Positions 24,001 through 32,180 of a DNA stretch of 64,000 nucleotides are shown here, piece by piece (positions within the stretch are counted from its first letter, which is position 1; the number at the start of each line of letters is the position of its first letter). This stretch comes from Ascarosepion bandense (taxonomy: Eukaryota > Mollusca > Cephalopoda > Sepiida > Sepiidae). The stretch spans positions 1,082,001 through 1,146,000 of the forward strand of contig JBBBDQ010001123.1 in the NCBI GenBank assembly GCA_037127315.1, written 5' to 3'. The translations under genes were made by a program, and so were the position numbers. The notes under the pieces were generated by a model that saw only the letters and a list, made by a program, of their open reading frames with translations, was not told where the DNA came from and did not search any database.

Positions 24001-25943
24001 CTGCCAAAGAGAAATTATTTACCTATGCACAAGCTCAGCTTCTTTATGCACGGTACTGTGACGAAACCTCCAGCATGGACAGCAACACTATTCTTCGGCT
24101 GTACAAGGAGGTCACCAACATATGTCGTGAGTGGGAAGATGGCTATTTCTCCCTTGCCAAATACTACGACAAAATGAAGAACAGTATTCTCGATGATGGT
24201 GACAACACACTAAAACAAGGAGAATTCATTATTTACGTTGTGAAATACTATAGTATCTCTCTTCAGTATGGCAACCAGTATATATATCAGTCACTGCCAA
24301 GATTACTAAGTCTTTGGCTGGACTATGGAAGCACAGTGGTTCAGTCTGCTCAGAGGTTATCATCTCAGAGAACCATCCTACACAGTCTTAACAGTGTAAT
24401 CGACCAACTCAGTCGGAAACTGGCGCCATACCAGCTGTTTACTGCATTTCCTCAACTAATTTCTCGTATCTGTCATGCTAATTCTGACGTCTTTATGCAA
24501 CTTGTAAAAATCATTGCCAAGTTACTTTATTCTTTTCCAGCTCAAGCCATGTGGATGCTTATGGCTGTGTCTAAGTCATCTTATCCCAAACGCGTACAAC
24601 GGTGTCAGGAAATATTCGAGCAAGCCAAACTCATGAATGAAGAACTTGGGAAGTTTTTAATGGATGCCACTAAACTAACTGAACGCTTACTGGAATTATC
24701 TGAGCGACATTGTACAAACATCCAACCCTTGAGCCTATCACAGCATTTTAAACCCCTGAAGAGACTATTAGATGATAGCAATTTCAGCCGAATTATTGTA
24801 CCCTTGCAGTCATCCATGACGGTTACATTACCCATGACTAGTACAGGCAACAAATCTGACCATAACCCTTTCCCCAGTGACCCTGTCTACATCAGCACCT
24901 TTGAGGACACAATTGAAATTTTACCATCACTACAAAAACCTAAGAAGATCACTATTAGAGGCAGTGATGGACATTTGTATGTGATGATGTGTAAACCAAA
25001 GGATGATCTTCGGAAAGACTGTCGTCTGATGGAATTCAACACAATTGTTAATAAGTTTCTTCGCAAAGATCCCGAAGCTCGAAAACGTCAGCTGTTGATC
25101 CGTACATACACGGTGATCCCATTAAATGAAGAATGTGGGATCATTGAATGGGTAAATAACACAAGTGGACTGCAACATATTCTGCGTAAATTATACCGTG
25201 AGAAAGGCCTTCAGATCAGTAACCGTGAACTGCGATCATACATTCCATCCTTACAGGCTCCAATTGAGCGCAAACTGGAACTCTTCAGGCAGCTACTGTC
25301 ACTTCACCCCTGTGTCTTCCACGAATGGTTTCTACGGACCTTTCCAGATCCCACTGCTTGGTATAATGCAAGGCTAGCTTATGCCCGCACATCAGCAGTT
25401 ATGAATATGGTTGGTTACATGCTTGGTCTTGGAGACCGACATGGAGAGAATATCCTTATGGATTCTACAACTGGGGATTGTGTTCATGTTGACTTTAACT
25501 GTCTTTTTAACAAGGGAGAGACATTTGAGTGGCCAGAACGTGTTCCTTTCCGTTTCACAAACAACATGATTGGAGCCATGGGTCCTATGGGCTATGAAGG
25601 GATTTTCCGTCAGGCATGCGAAGTGACCCTGCGAGTCTTGCGCAACCAAATGGACCCTCTCATGAGCATCTTGAAACCCTTTATTTACGATCCATTAGTC
25701 GAGTGGCAGAAAACCAATAAAATGCAGCGCTTACATCAGGTAAATTCTGGAGAGATAACAAATGAACAAGCACTCACCCATGTACAAATGATTGAGCACC
25801 GTATGCGAGGAATTCTTGCCTCAAAGACCAAACCCCGAGGACTTCCACTTTCTGTTGAAGGACAAGTCAACAATCTTATTCAAGAAGCTACCAGTGAGAC
25901 TCTCCTCTGCCAAATGTATATTGGTTGGGCAGCTTATCTATGA
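18024..25943 (+). CDS. ATR: Serine/threonine-protein kinase ATR, intronless
   Basis: A 2,639-residue PIKK, close to the usual 2,600-2,700 length, read in one uninterrupted frame. ATR is the apical kinase of the replication-stress checkpoint. With its partner ATRIP it is drawn to RPA-coated single-stranded DNA and phosphorylates CHK1. The N-terminal two thirds are HEAT-like helices. FAT begins near residue 1630 (LAEACFNCDAYTRAL). The kinase region starts near 2307 (KKITIRGSDG). Likely ATP-binding K2324 is in MMCKPKDDLRKD, catalytic D2471 in GLGDRHGEN, and metal-binding D2490 in HVDFN. FATC is the last 33 residues, ending CQMYIGWAAYL. The frame is open upstream to 17991, but that codon is GTG; the ATG at 18024 has G at -3 and +4. 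No frameshift or lost catalytic residue was seen. Absence of introns across the whole CDS is unusual for this gene. Confidence 0.97.
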   Translation: MDFTLLELLKNYKETNDVSQLSFALVHIAKSLYDVETISRQLAGKGASGCHFLLKITSQILDEYKFNHHHPPDGKEINSCEAFIYWFLAQMLRLLSHPGCTELHDKCISLLVQFLKSMKLNEPYLFKRSIEKLIYCSGQLIMISEKNLHGIVDPFEVTSSLETFNANMELVCQCLPDSQRKTEIMPATIEIGTAACEMLQLNITEIILQIMHYMPGDWSVPSIAILWGSLTTQIENCDIPLKVVSLKVIANLLSSYGLPGPDVLEYFVAVFVAIPTMLYSDDTDISDEERDTLEDASHILIQTVVDADSRSFGTHFDCNKLELILMKFSAAINLPGWTRNLRQEEPKAIIGSVSKLLSHVLLKLNKITNVFGPIHQPLISALQESLCFMVGTTCNSQFLVQNLSTLILWELQEFLNNCPDNSEEMQRKLKKSFMQSKKRKIYLKGKQILQEDKSRLFKKMKQKLQDSLQFLNSLQSCEDAEKILWSLTGIQVIIEMSVLLFHSWEDMIRKKKVSEEYKTNNITSLKFIEWITEKELSEISSSWRQFLVISSFVPDSESKRSLFNQGMKIIARSVAALQILTSTELMPEYQMGFAAILSLPWLPGESSWGDLHVSNAKGYAEVANKLHSFVDVSTSCLLVRVLSFIPKEICSQWRCRVFTLVLSEYKESELTSEAVSSLPILLNQVGNNYNYLVNDYVIPLVKINKPDIHVCLAKTFGMFACVMARQTALARITLSCLNHSEKENILSSFRLNCNKCGNDTNHDTETTFPVKLTLCENPKLFWPFFQLLEQQNASTQNLFCLSLKRVFCHIELRVTEEWGSSMLNSTFCLANNPDRHITILFSDCLKNLIENSGSNIAEIVFNKLQDALKDSKLKKTVRLQSSIIMTLGILGRSLEGDLLLNVVLILLENMLSDFPLISAVAYTQLQNLAKIRKTGPKPFNIFLNYRQPICKFLVSIMHDAPLQGSGKKPEQMLREVSNVFEHADIRAFLHSTERFLLPQLVAMATPKASTLIKLLANYLQVPSRMKLLISCTKYVFSYLMRHHSRREIEKALQFHLAETEIELSNLLRIDFQRVHNELLLHLSASYTKVFNGLKLLSTYDEHYEGNIESTEDMANYLQPRLLGVLAFFDSQLLISSIPVEEKKLTLKSLTSIIQLMGPKHVTFVRYKIMNTLRIGLRFKESGFPEISCCAWNAFVRHVELPALGDMLSPISATLLPLIQQLPAQSAEIFHFLFVENKEALCSHFHEIYYLPDIPELSNVQFWLKQYASDLSSQSDLKTKISHSLRGVAHESLDVQIHALSKLKNLLHTNHSQLHQYMLDSENADAIVSQLISVLLSVCRVPDQKIRCLAGECLGEVGAIDPGRLELMSNNPKEEMAKFQASTEDDNFVFGLINEIIRAFLASTETRVQDCASLALQDLLQIYNISDKGDEKEGQGSKLWKRFPEHVQEILQPLLSSKYVSSSICTWENLQKPIYGSAKGLKYKDWISTWTAYLSSRVTQDRPFKVFQACSPIARHDTSIALYVLPHIILQVLLDGAEPDLQDVHKEIMEVLNQVRKSDTRQGSVADFRHMSAQTIFSVLDYLTKWRTNRAQVKASEMPSSKEPVYLKDKGYNTINIFLKQIPQDMLAEACFNCDAYTRALMHFEQFIRNKERNIQDHLDFLQRLYVAMDEPDGVAGVAAIRQAQPTLVQQILAHQSVGQYQDAEACYERAVQLEPNEISHHHGWLRSLIELGQLNKSLMHADGVLANKPAWTSQLNSYRVEAASKLGDWDKLESYVKLEKDNRNWAVGLGKILLAIRDSKEDMVKRHLNNVRSELMGPLSAATMESGSYLRGYEYIVRLHMLNEIEQVQKVLFNFSTNAEKMDCGEESDKMNLEDLLNQWDARLKFMQPSFRIQEPILTFRRTLLTLISNNDQLKEQIGKWLLSTAMVAREAGYLQTAYGSLIQAASYNLPEFCLEKAKWFWGKGQNDQALSCLQKGMAEHFPEQLKKQHTKAAKEKLFTYAQAQLLYARYCDETSSMDSNTILRLYKEVTNICREWEDGYFSLAKYYDKMKNSILDDGDNTLKQGEFIIYVVKYYSISLQYGNQYIYQSLPRLLSLWLDYGSTVVQSAQRLSSQRTILHSLNSVIDQLSRKLAPYQLFTAFPQLISRICHANSDVFMQLVKIIAKLLYSFPAQAMWMLMAVSKSSYPKRVQRCQEIFEQAKLMNEELGKFLMDATKLTERLLELSERHCTNIQPLSLSQHFKPLKRLLDDSNFSRIIVPLQSSMTVTLPMTSTGNKSDHNPFPSDPVYISTFEDTIEILPSLQKPKKITIRGSDGHLYVMMCKPKDDLRKDCRLMEFNTIVNKFLRKDPEARKRQLLIRTYTVIPLNEECGIIEWVNNTSGLQHILRKLYREKGLQISNRELRSYIPSLQAPIERKLELFRQLLSLHPCVFHEWFLRTFPDPTAWYNARLAYARTSAVMNMVGYMLGLGDRHGENILMDSTTGDCVHVDFNCLFNKGETFEWPERVPFRFTNNMIGAMGPMGYEGIFRQACEVTLRVLRNQMDPLMSILKPFIYDPLVEWQKTNKMQRLHQVNSGEITNEQALTHVQMIEHRMRGILASKTKPRGLPLSVEGQVNNLIQEATSETLLCQMYIGWAAYL

Positions 25944-26340
25944 AAGTAATATTTACATTTGTCATATACATTTGTCATCGTTGTTTTTTAAAACTAGTAT
26001 CTTCATCTTGTTTTTAATGTTTTGGTCTATTTATTCTTCAGCTTTCTTCCAGTAATATGTTAAATCCAGCAGTCTTTTCCATCTCTTCAGAAAGAATGCC
26101 ATGGTTTAACATAGTCTTATATGAGAGAACTTTTGATCAATGCTGGAGAACAAATTCATTTGTATAAATTAGTTTTATGCTGAACCCTTATACAAGAAAC
26201 CTTAATGGGATCACAAAACTGAATGGGAAAATTTTGTGCTGAATCTATTTCACTTTATGAGTGGCCTTAATAATCAAAAATAGTCATAAGCAATAAAGAT
26301 GGAGGTACTAATAGTTAAATATAATGAGAATAAACAATCT
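25944..26340 (+). promoter_or_regulatory. ATR 3' UTR with candidate poly(A) signals
   Basis: AATAAA occurs at 26292-26297 and 26329-26334, about 350-390 bp after the stop. No long A-tract follows directly; the nearest is A13 at 26761-26773. The 3' end is therefore inferred from the hexamers only. Confidence 0.45.
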
Positions 26341-27594
26341 CAGGAAATAGTTACTTTTGTTAGTGTACAAAATTAGGCTGTAGTACATGAAATGTTAGTT
26401 TCTTTGTTTTTTTTTTCCGATGTTAATAATTTCATCCTGAGCAAGGCAATAAAGTCACTAAGGTGCAAGGGGTTACTGAGTGTGAATGAGTCTAAGAAAA
26501 ACATTAAGGAGTGAGAACAATAAAAGAACAGATTTCCAGCAATAAAGATGAAGATTATCATTACATTTCAATTTTTGAAAATCAAAGTTGACTGGTAAGC
26601 AAGAAGCTAGAAGAGATTTCCACAAGTGAGAAATGTGAAAGGAGAAACTGTTAGCATAGAACATACACTTGCATCTAACATTTCAAGTGTAAAATGGTTA
26701 TTGAGAAAATTAAAATGCAGTTTTTGTTCTATCTTGAAATGACCCAGCCATTTAATATTTAAAAAAAAAAAAACATCCTACCAAGGGTAATGATACCTAA
26801 AGTACTTACCTTGGTACCTCATCTATCTGTAAGGTTATGTTAGTAATGTCTGATAAGAATATAAGATAAAATTTTTCATACATAAATTATTGTTTATCTT
26901 CTGGACTTCATTAAATTTATTTAATTAGATTAACTTTCACTGAATCAAGGAAATATGGTTTTCAATCATCTTGAACATTTTGTCTTTCTCTTGAAAGGAT
27001 GTGAAGAATTCTGCTTCTTTCTTTGTAAGTTAGACATTTATATAACTTCCTGTTATTCGATCATCATGTCCGTGTGTATCCTAAGTTCAGTTGAGTTCAC
27101 TTCCTTGTTTAGGTTGGTGCACGTCCTTGACCAACACCAACATCCTTTAAGGTTAGATTGTGCACTTGCTAACTTTGAGATCACCTTCTAGGTCAACCTA
27201 TGGTGCTCTTTCAACTTTCTTTGGTGACAATAAGTAAAAAAAATTATCTCTGAGGATGAACCCAGTACAATTGGAGTCATCACTGATCAACCTGGTGGAC
27301 ATTAAATTTGATCAAGGCCTCTTGCCTTTCCTTGGTTGAATCACATTTATTCCACTTTATTTTTCAACACATTCCATGTGCTACTACAACATGATTTATG
27401 CCTAAATTTCATGTTGCACTAATTAATCAGAAATGTCATTGTTTCTTTTGTTTTATTTTTTCTTCTCTGATTAATCTGTTTTTATACTCTCTCATGATGT
27501 CACGAAAACTTCATTATTGGCTGAAGGATCATCTGTTATCTTAGGCATAGAATAGATTTGAATAAGATTCTGATACATTGTTTAAACTGTTGAC
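26341..27594. other. Gene-free stretch with short LINE-type tail (26428-26475)
   Basis: AATTTCATCCTGAGCAAGGC followed by AATAAAGTCACTAAGG matches the tails at 3505 and 56400. An A13 tract is at 26761. Otherwise no gene or family was recognised. Confidence 0.45.
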
Positions 27595-27800
27595 CTCATC
27601 TTTATTGCTAATTTTACGACGTTTCGGCCATTGTACACTCTGGCCTTCTTCAGGTGCTAGGAATTTTGAACCAAACCCTTTATTTCAATCACTGGGATAT
27701 AATTTTCATTCTATGTGTGATGCCACTTCCAGATGCCATGTAGTTATCTCCCTTTAACTCAACTGTGGATATAGGTATTGATTAATTCCAGTTGTGGGTT
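27595..27800 (-). repeat. SINE tail with Penelope-like terminus and hammerhead-like motif
   Basis: Minus-strand order: AAAGGGAGATAACTACATGG, AAGTGGCATCACACAT, TGAAATAAAGGGTTTGGTTC, CTAGCACCTGAAGAAGGCC, AATGGCCGAAACGTCGTAA. CTGAAGA, a GGCC/GGCC helix, GAAAC and GTC reproduce the order of a hammerhead core (position 7 is free in the consensus). However, helix III would be only AC/GT without a loop, and one extra A precedes helix II. Inverted partner of 28258-28470. Confidence 0.6.
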
Positions 27801-27942
27801 CAATAACTGGCAGTAAACTGCATCCAGCAGCAAGGCCTCTGATTGGGAGGTTGTGAGGAGCATGGAACCACCTCTTCATTGCTGTTGTTCCCAGGTCCAC
27901 CCTGACTCGGAGTGGTAGCACCTGTTAGGGCCTCAACTATGG

Positions 27943-28257
27943 GCAAATAGTTAACCCCCAAACTGACATCAAAACATGATGAAAGTATAAAAATTGACTT
28001 ATAGAAAAATATAAATTTTTGAAGGAAAAAATATTTATTGCCATAATACATTTTTTTAATTATTACCACCAATACATTTTTGAATACAAAACTAGAAGAC
28101 ATCTTCAGTTTTCTAAAATAAAAAAAAATTTAAAAAAACAGCTAAATCAACCTTCTCACAATAACCAAACATTAAAAAAATATCTTTAAACCCTACCTTT
28201 TTGGCATTAAATAACCCACAGATGTTGATATGCCATTATACAAAACTCAAACCAATA
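27943..28257 (+). repeat. Unclassified dispersed repeat, copy 1
   Basis: CAAATAGTTAACCCCCAAAC, ATGAAAGTATAAAAAT, CATCTTCAGTTTTCT, and TTTTTGGCATTAAATAACCC followed by TTGATATGCC recur at 49338-49710 in the same order and strand. No coding capacity is evident. Confidence 0.75.
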
Positions 28258-28470
28258 ACTGGCTATAGCAATGATGAACAAATGACTTCAGAGAATTGAG
28301 TTAAAGGGAGATAACTATATAGCATCCAGAAGTGGCATCGCACATGGAATTAGAATTATATACCCAAGTGATTGAAATAAAGGGTTTGATTCAAGATTCC
28401 TAGTACCTAAAGAAGCTCGGAGTGTACCACAGCCGAAATGTCATAAACATGACAATAAAGATAAAACAAC
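28258..28470 (+). repeat. SINE tail with Penelope-like terminus
   Basis: Same family as 27595-27800 but on the plus strand: TTGAGTTAAAGGGAGATAAC, GAAGTGGCATCGCACATGG, TGAAATAAAGGGTTTGATTC, CCTAGTACCTAAAGAAGC, CAGCCGAAATGTCATAAAC. The core position equivalent to CTGA is CTAA here. A hairpin TGTCAT-AAAC-ATGACA follows GAAA. Predicted inactive. Confidence 0.6.
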
Positions 28471-29050
28471 AGCCTAAATAATGTAAATACTATCTCATCT
28501 GAGAAAAGTTCTGATAGTTTTTTATCCATTTTTTCTCTCTATTGTTGGTAAATATGTTACAAGTAAATCAGTGCAGTTCATACTTTTCCCAAGGGTATCT
28601 GTACAAAAAGTAAACACAATCAGCTTGGCCAGGATTTGAACTCTGCTCCCCATTCTCTATATAGATGACCACTATACAGCTATGCTCACATTCCAGCTTT
28701 ACCATAGCAAATGATGATAATTTAACTGCATGAAATGTTTTATATTGACAGGAAAAAACTAAAATATACTCCATAAGACATACAAAATTTTAAAACACTT
28801 TCCAGATAGTTCTTGTATTTTAAATAAAAAGAATGTTCATTTAATTGAAATGTGTACACAATTGTCCTAAAAAGAAAATATTTTTATTCACTAGATACAT
28901 TTCAGAAATGCGTCATTAAGGTTGTCATTAAAGAGACCTCAAAGTGATGCAGCTTCTGATTTTCTATCGATTCATGTCCAATCCATTTGTTCAATTATTT
29001 TACTTTTGCTGCAAACTATTAAAAAGTTTCTAAGTTTGCTGAAAGAATTT
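28471..29050. repeat. Gene-free stretch with a SINE head (28580-28700, minus)
   Basis: On the minus strand, a B-box-like GAGTTCAAATCCTGGCC and tail words CAGATACCCTTGGGAAAAG mark a truncated tRNA-derived SINE like that at 30790-31015. Nothing else was recognised. Confidence 0.55.
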
Positions 29051-29140
29051 GAATTGTTTGAATAACACAATCTCACAATTGGATTGTTTGAATAGCATTA
29101 TCTCACAATTGGATTGTTTGAATAGCATTATCTCACACTT
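29051..29140. repeat. 30-bp tandem repeat, three copies
   Basis: GATTGTTTGAATAGCATTAT plus CTCACAATTG repeats with a 30-bp period, with units starting at about 29052, 29082 and 29112. The open frame across it (10-residue repeats) shows no other sign of being a gene. Confidence 0.9.
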
Positions 29141-29332
29141 TTTCTCAAATAATCTGTTATTGTTGATGTTTGTAGCTCTTTTGCAGGGTCTATTTTGGAA
29201 ATTCAAAATGTCTAAAACTGCTGTTATTTTATTCTTTCATTACTAATTCCTTTTCCAAATATAATGTTTTTCTTGCTTCAACATTGAGTCTCAATGTAAA
29301 CTCATACCAAAAAGCGTTGTCATATTTATTTC

Positions 29333-29338
<6 letters not shown>

Positions 29339-29391
<53 letters not shown>

Positions 29392-29392
29392 T
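29339..29392. repeat. (AT)n microsatellite
   Basis: A pure TA run of about 50 bp, preceded by CATA repeats. Comparable runs occur at about 30307-30340, 33138-33166, 33222-33267, 35580-35628, 57019-57050, 57096-57124, 57389-57430 and 57472-57510. Confidence 0.95.
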
Positions 29393-29395
29393 TAT

Positions 29396-29620
29396 AATCA
29401 TTTCACCCCAATCAAGGCACTACTGTCAGTGGTACACAGGGGCTACATAAAAAGAAAATGAAGAGAGAGAGGAACAGGTTACAGGGTGTGTCAAAGAATG
29501 GATAAGAGAAAAATGGGAATACTGGTGTGAAGAGAGATGGCATTTGAGAGGATTCTGACTTTCAACACCTTTCTCATTAGTGGGTATAGTTACAAAGCAA
29601 CATACATAAATAGTCATGTT
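29396..29620 (-). repeat. LINE 3' end fragment
   Basis: ATCATTTCACCCCAATCAAG followed by GCACTACTGTCAGTGGTAC is the inverse of the 3' ends at 37800-37865 and 52190-52240. AGAGAGAGGAACAGGTTACA and GGGTGTGTCAAAGAATGG parallel 53250-53300. 3' UTR only. Confidence 0.65.
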
Positions 29621-30056
29621 TTTGTTGTTGAAGCAGGACCAGGATTACTCTTGGACAAAGCAAGGTGAATCCTGTCTGAATTTGTCTTAATAATCTGGAG
29701 TAAGGTATTACAAGAATGGATGTTCTCCCTGATCCCAAACTCAGACACAATTTAAGCTTCATATAGATATTCTCCTAATTCCTTTTATCAAATGATTAAT
29801 ATCTGCTCAGATAGTATTGAATGTAAACAAACATAACCAAAGACAATATTACGGAATTATAGGGAAATTTACAAATATCTATATAAAGCCTGAATTGAAT
29901 TGTGTCTACTATGAAATCTTTTGCTGTCTAGTGGTAAGACACATCTGTTTTAAAGACAACATCTCTCCGATGATGGAAGTATGCAGATTCAATTCCTGCC
30001 AGAAGATAAATATTTTACACACTATTTGTCAAACGATTAAGCCCAGTGGCAATTAC
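29621..30056 (+). repeat. Gene-free stretch with a tRNA-like SINE head (29925-30015)
   Basis: CTAGTGGTAAGACACATCTG (A-box-like) and CAGATTCAATTCCTGCC (B-box-like) suggest a tRNA-derived SINE head of a family not otherwise repeated here. The rest shows nothing. Confidence 0.45.
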
Positions 30057-30205
30057 AATGTACTGTTTAATTATATATAACGGGTAGCGACTCAGCCTGA
30101 CACCAAATCAGCCAAGTTTTGATCACGGCTAGAAGCAAGTGGATGTGTCTAGCCACACTGATGAACTGTGATACAGTGAAACAGGCCTTGTATGTGGATG
30201 AATAA
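30057..30205 (+). repeat. tRNA-headed SINE with hammerhead ribozyme motif (copy C)
   Basis: The tRNA-like head has AGTTTTGATCACGGC in the B-box position. The core follows: CTGATGA 30158-30164, helix II ACTGT/ACAGT (30165-30177), GAAA from 30178, helix III ACAG...TTGT, and cleavage triplet GTA with the predicted cut after 30192. Inner helix I is CACA (30154-30157) with TGTG (30193-30196). Compared with copies A and B, the helix II closing pair changed from G-C to A-U on both sides, a compensatory change. The outer helix I partner GAC reads GAA. Confidence 0.75.
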
Positions 30206-30302
30206 TATATATATATAGAGAGAGAGGGAGAGAGAGAGAGAGCGAGAGAACTTCCACTTAAATATCAGTATCCATTAAAAAATAATGTTAAACAAATAAA
30301 AA

Positions 30303-30339
<37 letters not shown>
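30206..30339. repeat. (AT)n/(GA)n simple repeats
   Basis: ATATAT, a GAGAGA block (30216-30250), a short unique spacer and a second (AT)n run. Confidence 0.85.
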
Positions 30340-30342
<3 letters not shown>

Positions 30343-30645
30343 CGGTCTCACACCATGATTGAGCACTCTAGAAGAATGGTAGACTTTGAAAAACAGTAGC
30401 TACTCTGGCATCTACACATCATTCATTCAGCAATGAATTAGAACACTCTCAGCTATTGGGTGTGTATAATGATAATATACACGCTAAAATGTCTGCCCTC
30501 CTGCCAAACGCTCGTAGCTCAGAGGTAGAATCGCCAACTGACGCCAATTCGGTCAGGTTTCAATCCTGGGTAAAAAGCAATCAGCTGTCTAACTGTACTG
30601 ATGAGCTGTGATACAGCGAAACAGATCTGTCTGCAGATGACTATA
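30340..30645 (+). repeat. tRNA-headed SINE with intact-looking hammerhead ribozyme (copy A)
   Basis: The upstream module 30340-30507 is shared with copy D. The tRNA-like head has TAGCTCAGAGG (A box) and GGTTTCAATCC (B box). The hammerhead is at 30587-30641: CTGATGA 30598-30604; helix II GCTGT/ACAGC closing a GAT loop (30605-30617); GAAA from 30618; helix III ACAG-AT-CTGT (30621-30630); C17 at 30631, predicted cut after it. Helix I is CTGTA (30593-30597) with TGCAG (30632-30636), then an internal loop, then GTC (30587-30589) with GAC (30639-30641). All conserved core positions of a type I hammerhead are present. Confidence 0.85.
30587..30641 (+). ncRNA. Type I hammerhead ribozyme candidate
   Basis: The best of the SINE-borne copies, with every invariant core base present and three helices that pair. 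Helix I carries an internal loop where natural type I hammerheads make their loop-loop contact. Helix III is short (4 bp with a 2-nt turn), so the motif might cleave poorly as a monomer and better as a dimer or in a tandem transcript. Activity is predicted, not shown. Confidence 0.75.
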
Positions 30646-30789
30646 TATATATATTGTTGGCTCCTCTAAGAAGTTCATCTACCCCTTGGTAGGTCCTGTT
30701 TTTTGTCCTGTGAGGGAAAATGCCACTCTTCTGAAAAGCAAGTAAGGGTGCTGGTTTAGACACCAATTCCCCATCCAGGCAGTAAGTTA

Positions 30790-31015
30790 TACTAAATTAC
30801 ATGTTGGCCTTCTCTTAGACTGGGTTTTAACCAAGGCTAGAGAACCCAGTCTGCTCAGTTATTTAACCCGCAAAAGAAGTGGGAAAAGATGGGTTTATAC
30901 CTTTCCAAAGTGTATTTGTACAAAAATGAACACAATGGCCTAGGCCAGGATTTGAACTCAGCTTCCCACTCTCCATATAGGTAACCACTATGCTTCTATG
31001 TTCACATCCCACATT
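30790..31015 (-). repeat. tRNA-derived SINE copy, tail-truncated
   Basis: ACCAAGGCTAGAGAACCCAG, CTTTCCAAAGTGTATTTGTA and the head with GATTTGAACTCAGC match the SINE family at 31433. The GTTAAGTGCCAT end is missing. Confidence 0.7.
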
Positions 31016-31432
31016 TACAATAGCAAATGATGATTATGTAAATAAATGCCTGCTCAAATCCATGTTGATGGCATTGGGTCATGAATCATTGTAGATCTTA
31101 AGGCACGACAACATCATCACGTCTGAAAATCTTTTGCTTTCATTTTTCTTGTTTTTTGTCATGTTTTTGTTAAAGACATTCTTGCAAATTTTCTAAAGGT
31201 TTCATGATCATACATTGAAAATAGAATGTGAATAGCCAACTATTATTTGCTGGTTGCTTTTGTCTTTTTAATTAACATTCAGGTAACTGATCTTATTCAT
31301 ATCACTTTGCTTGTGATTTTCTATGTACTTGTAAAATCCTTAATACCCTGTAAATACTTCTCACATAGTGCAAATGATAAAATAAACATTCTGTTAATGT
31401 TAAAATGCATTTTACATTGGAATTTTAAATAT
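31016..31432. other. Gene-free stretch
   Basis: Nothing recognised; small open frames are unrelated to known families. Confidence 0.45.
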
Positions 31433-31750
31433 ATCAGTCAGTCAGTCAGTTAAGTGCCATACATGATTGATGCTTGGCCAATCATGTCTCGAAAAAGACA
31501 TGACTAACTGGGCAGAAGATTTTCCCACGGTAGGTTGTCAATACTTTCTGCAGTAAGCTTGTTGCCAACCAAGGCTATAGAACCCAATCAGTCCTGCTAT
31601 TTAACCCATAGTTGGAGGCAGAAGAGATGGATTAATACCTTTTCCAAGGGTATTTGTGCATAAGTGAATGCTAGGAATTCAACTGAATTTGATCTCAGCT
31701 CCCTGCTTTCTCATTCTGATCCAATATCCATTGCATCACAACACGCATCC
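31433..31750 (-). repeat. tRNA-derived SINE, near full length
   Basis: It starts (as its 3' end) CAGTCAGTCAGTTAAGTGCC and continues through GGTTGTCAATACTTTCTGCA and ACCCAATCAGTCCTGCTATT. It ends in a tRNA-like head read on the minus strand as TGCAATGGATATTGGATCAG with GCTGAGATCAAATTC. Same family as 9660-9975. Confidence 0.85.
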
Positions 31751-31834
31751 CATGTAGAGAAAAAGAAATTATAAATTTATGCTTGTATTTACCTAGATCC
31801 TCCAATTATAATAAGACATTTTGATACTAAATCA

Positions 31835-32180
31835 CTGAAAAAACATAGTATGAATAAAAAAGGCCCCAAACTTAATAATAACAAACTTTTTCCATCAAAA
31901 TGTTTGTTATTATGAAGAGGAAAGATCAAATTATTTTTTAATTGTTTTTTTTAAATTTTTGAATTCCTTTTAACACATTTGAAATTTTGGTAAAAAATCT
32001 TGTTTTGATTTGAGTTAACGAGTAACCAAATCATTATGAGAGTTTGCAATGGAAAACGTAATATTATATAAATCAGTATTTTTCTGGTGATAAACACATT
32101 AATTTGGAAATTCTTGGAAAAATCAAATAATTGTCGGATTTTAATGAAATTTTCAGGACTTATTCACAAATGAATAAAAT
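31835..32180 (+). repeat. Unclassified dispersed repeat, copy 1
   Basis: CATAGTATGAATAAAAAAGG, AAAGATCAAATTATTTTTTA, TTGGAAATTCTTGGAAAAAT and CAAATAATTGTCGGATTTTA recur inverted at 47425-47765 and, in part, at 59215-59350. No reading frame is seen. Sequence on to 33110 is very AT-rich with no gene. Confidence 0.7.

Noticed and set aside
26761..26773. Poly(A) tail proving ATR is a retrocopy
   Set aside because: Only 13 A, 430 bp beyond the nearest AATAAA and after an unrelated repeat tail; no matching target duplication was found.
29051..29140. CRISPR-like array
   Set aside because: Units are contiguous without unique spacers, in a eukaryotic genome.
29049..29246. Frame with 10-residue repeats (LDCLNSIISQ)
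   Set aside because: Product of a 30-bp minisatellite; no start context or homologous domain.
30508..30580. Functional tRNA gene
   Set aside because: A and B boxes are present but the arms do not close into a cloverleaf and the unit is part of a dispersed SINE; likewise at 15830, 29925 and 57240.
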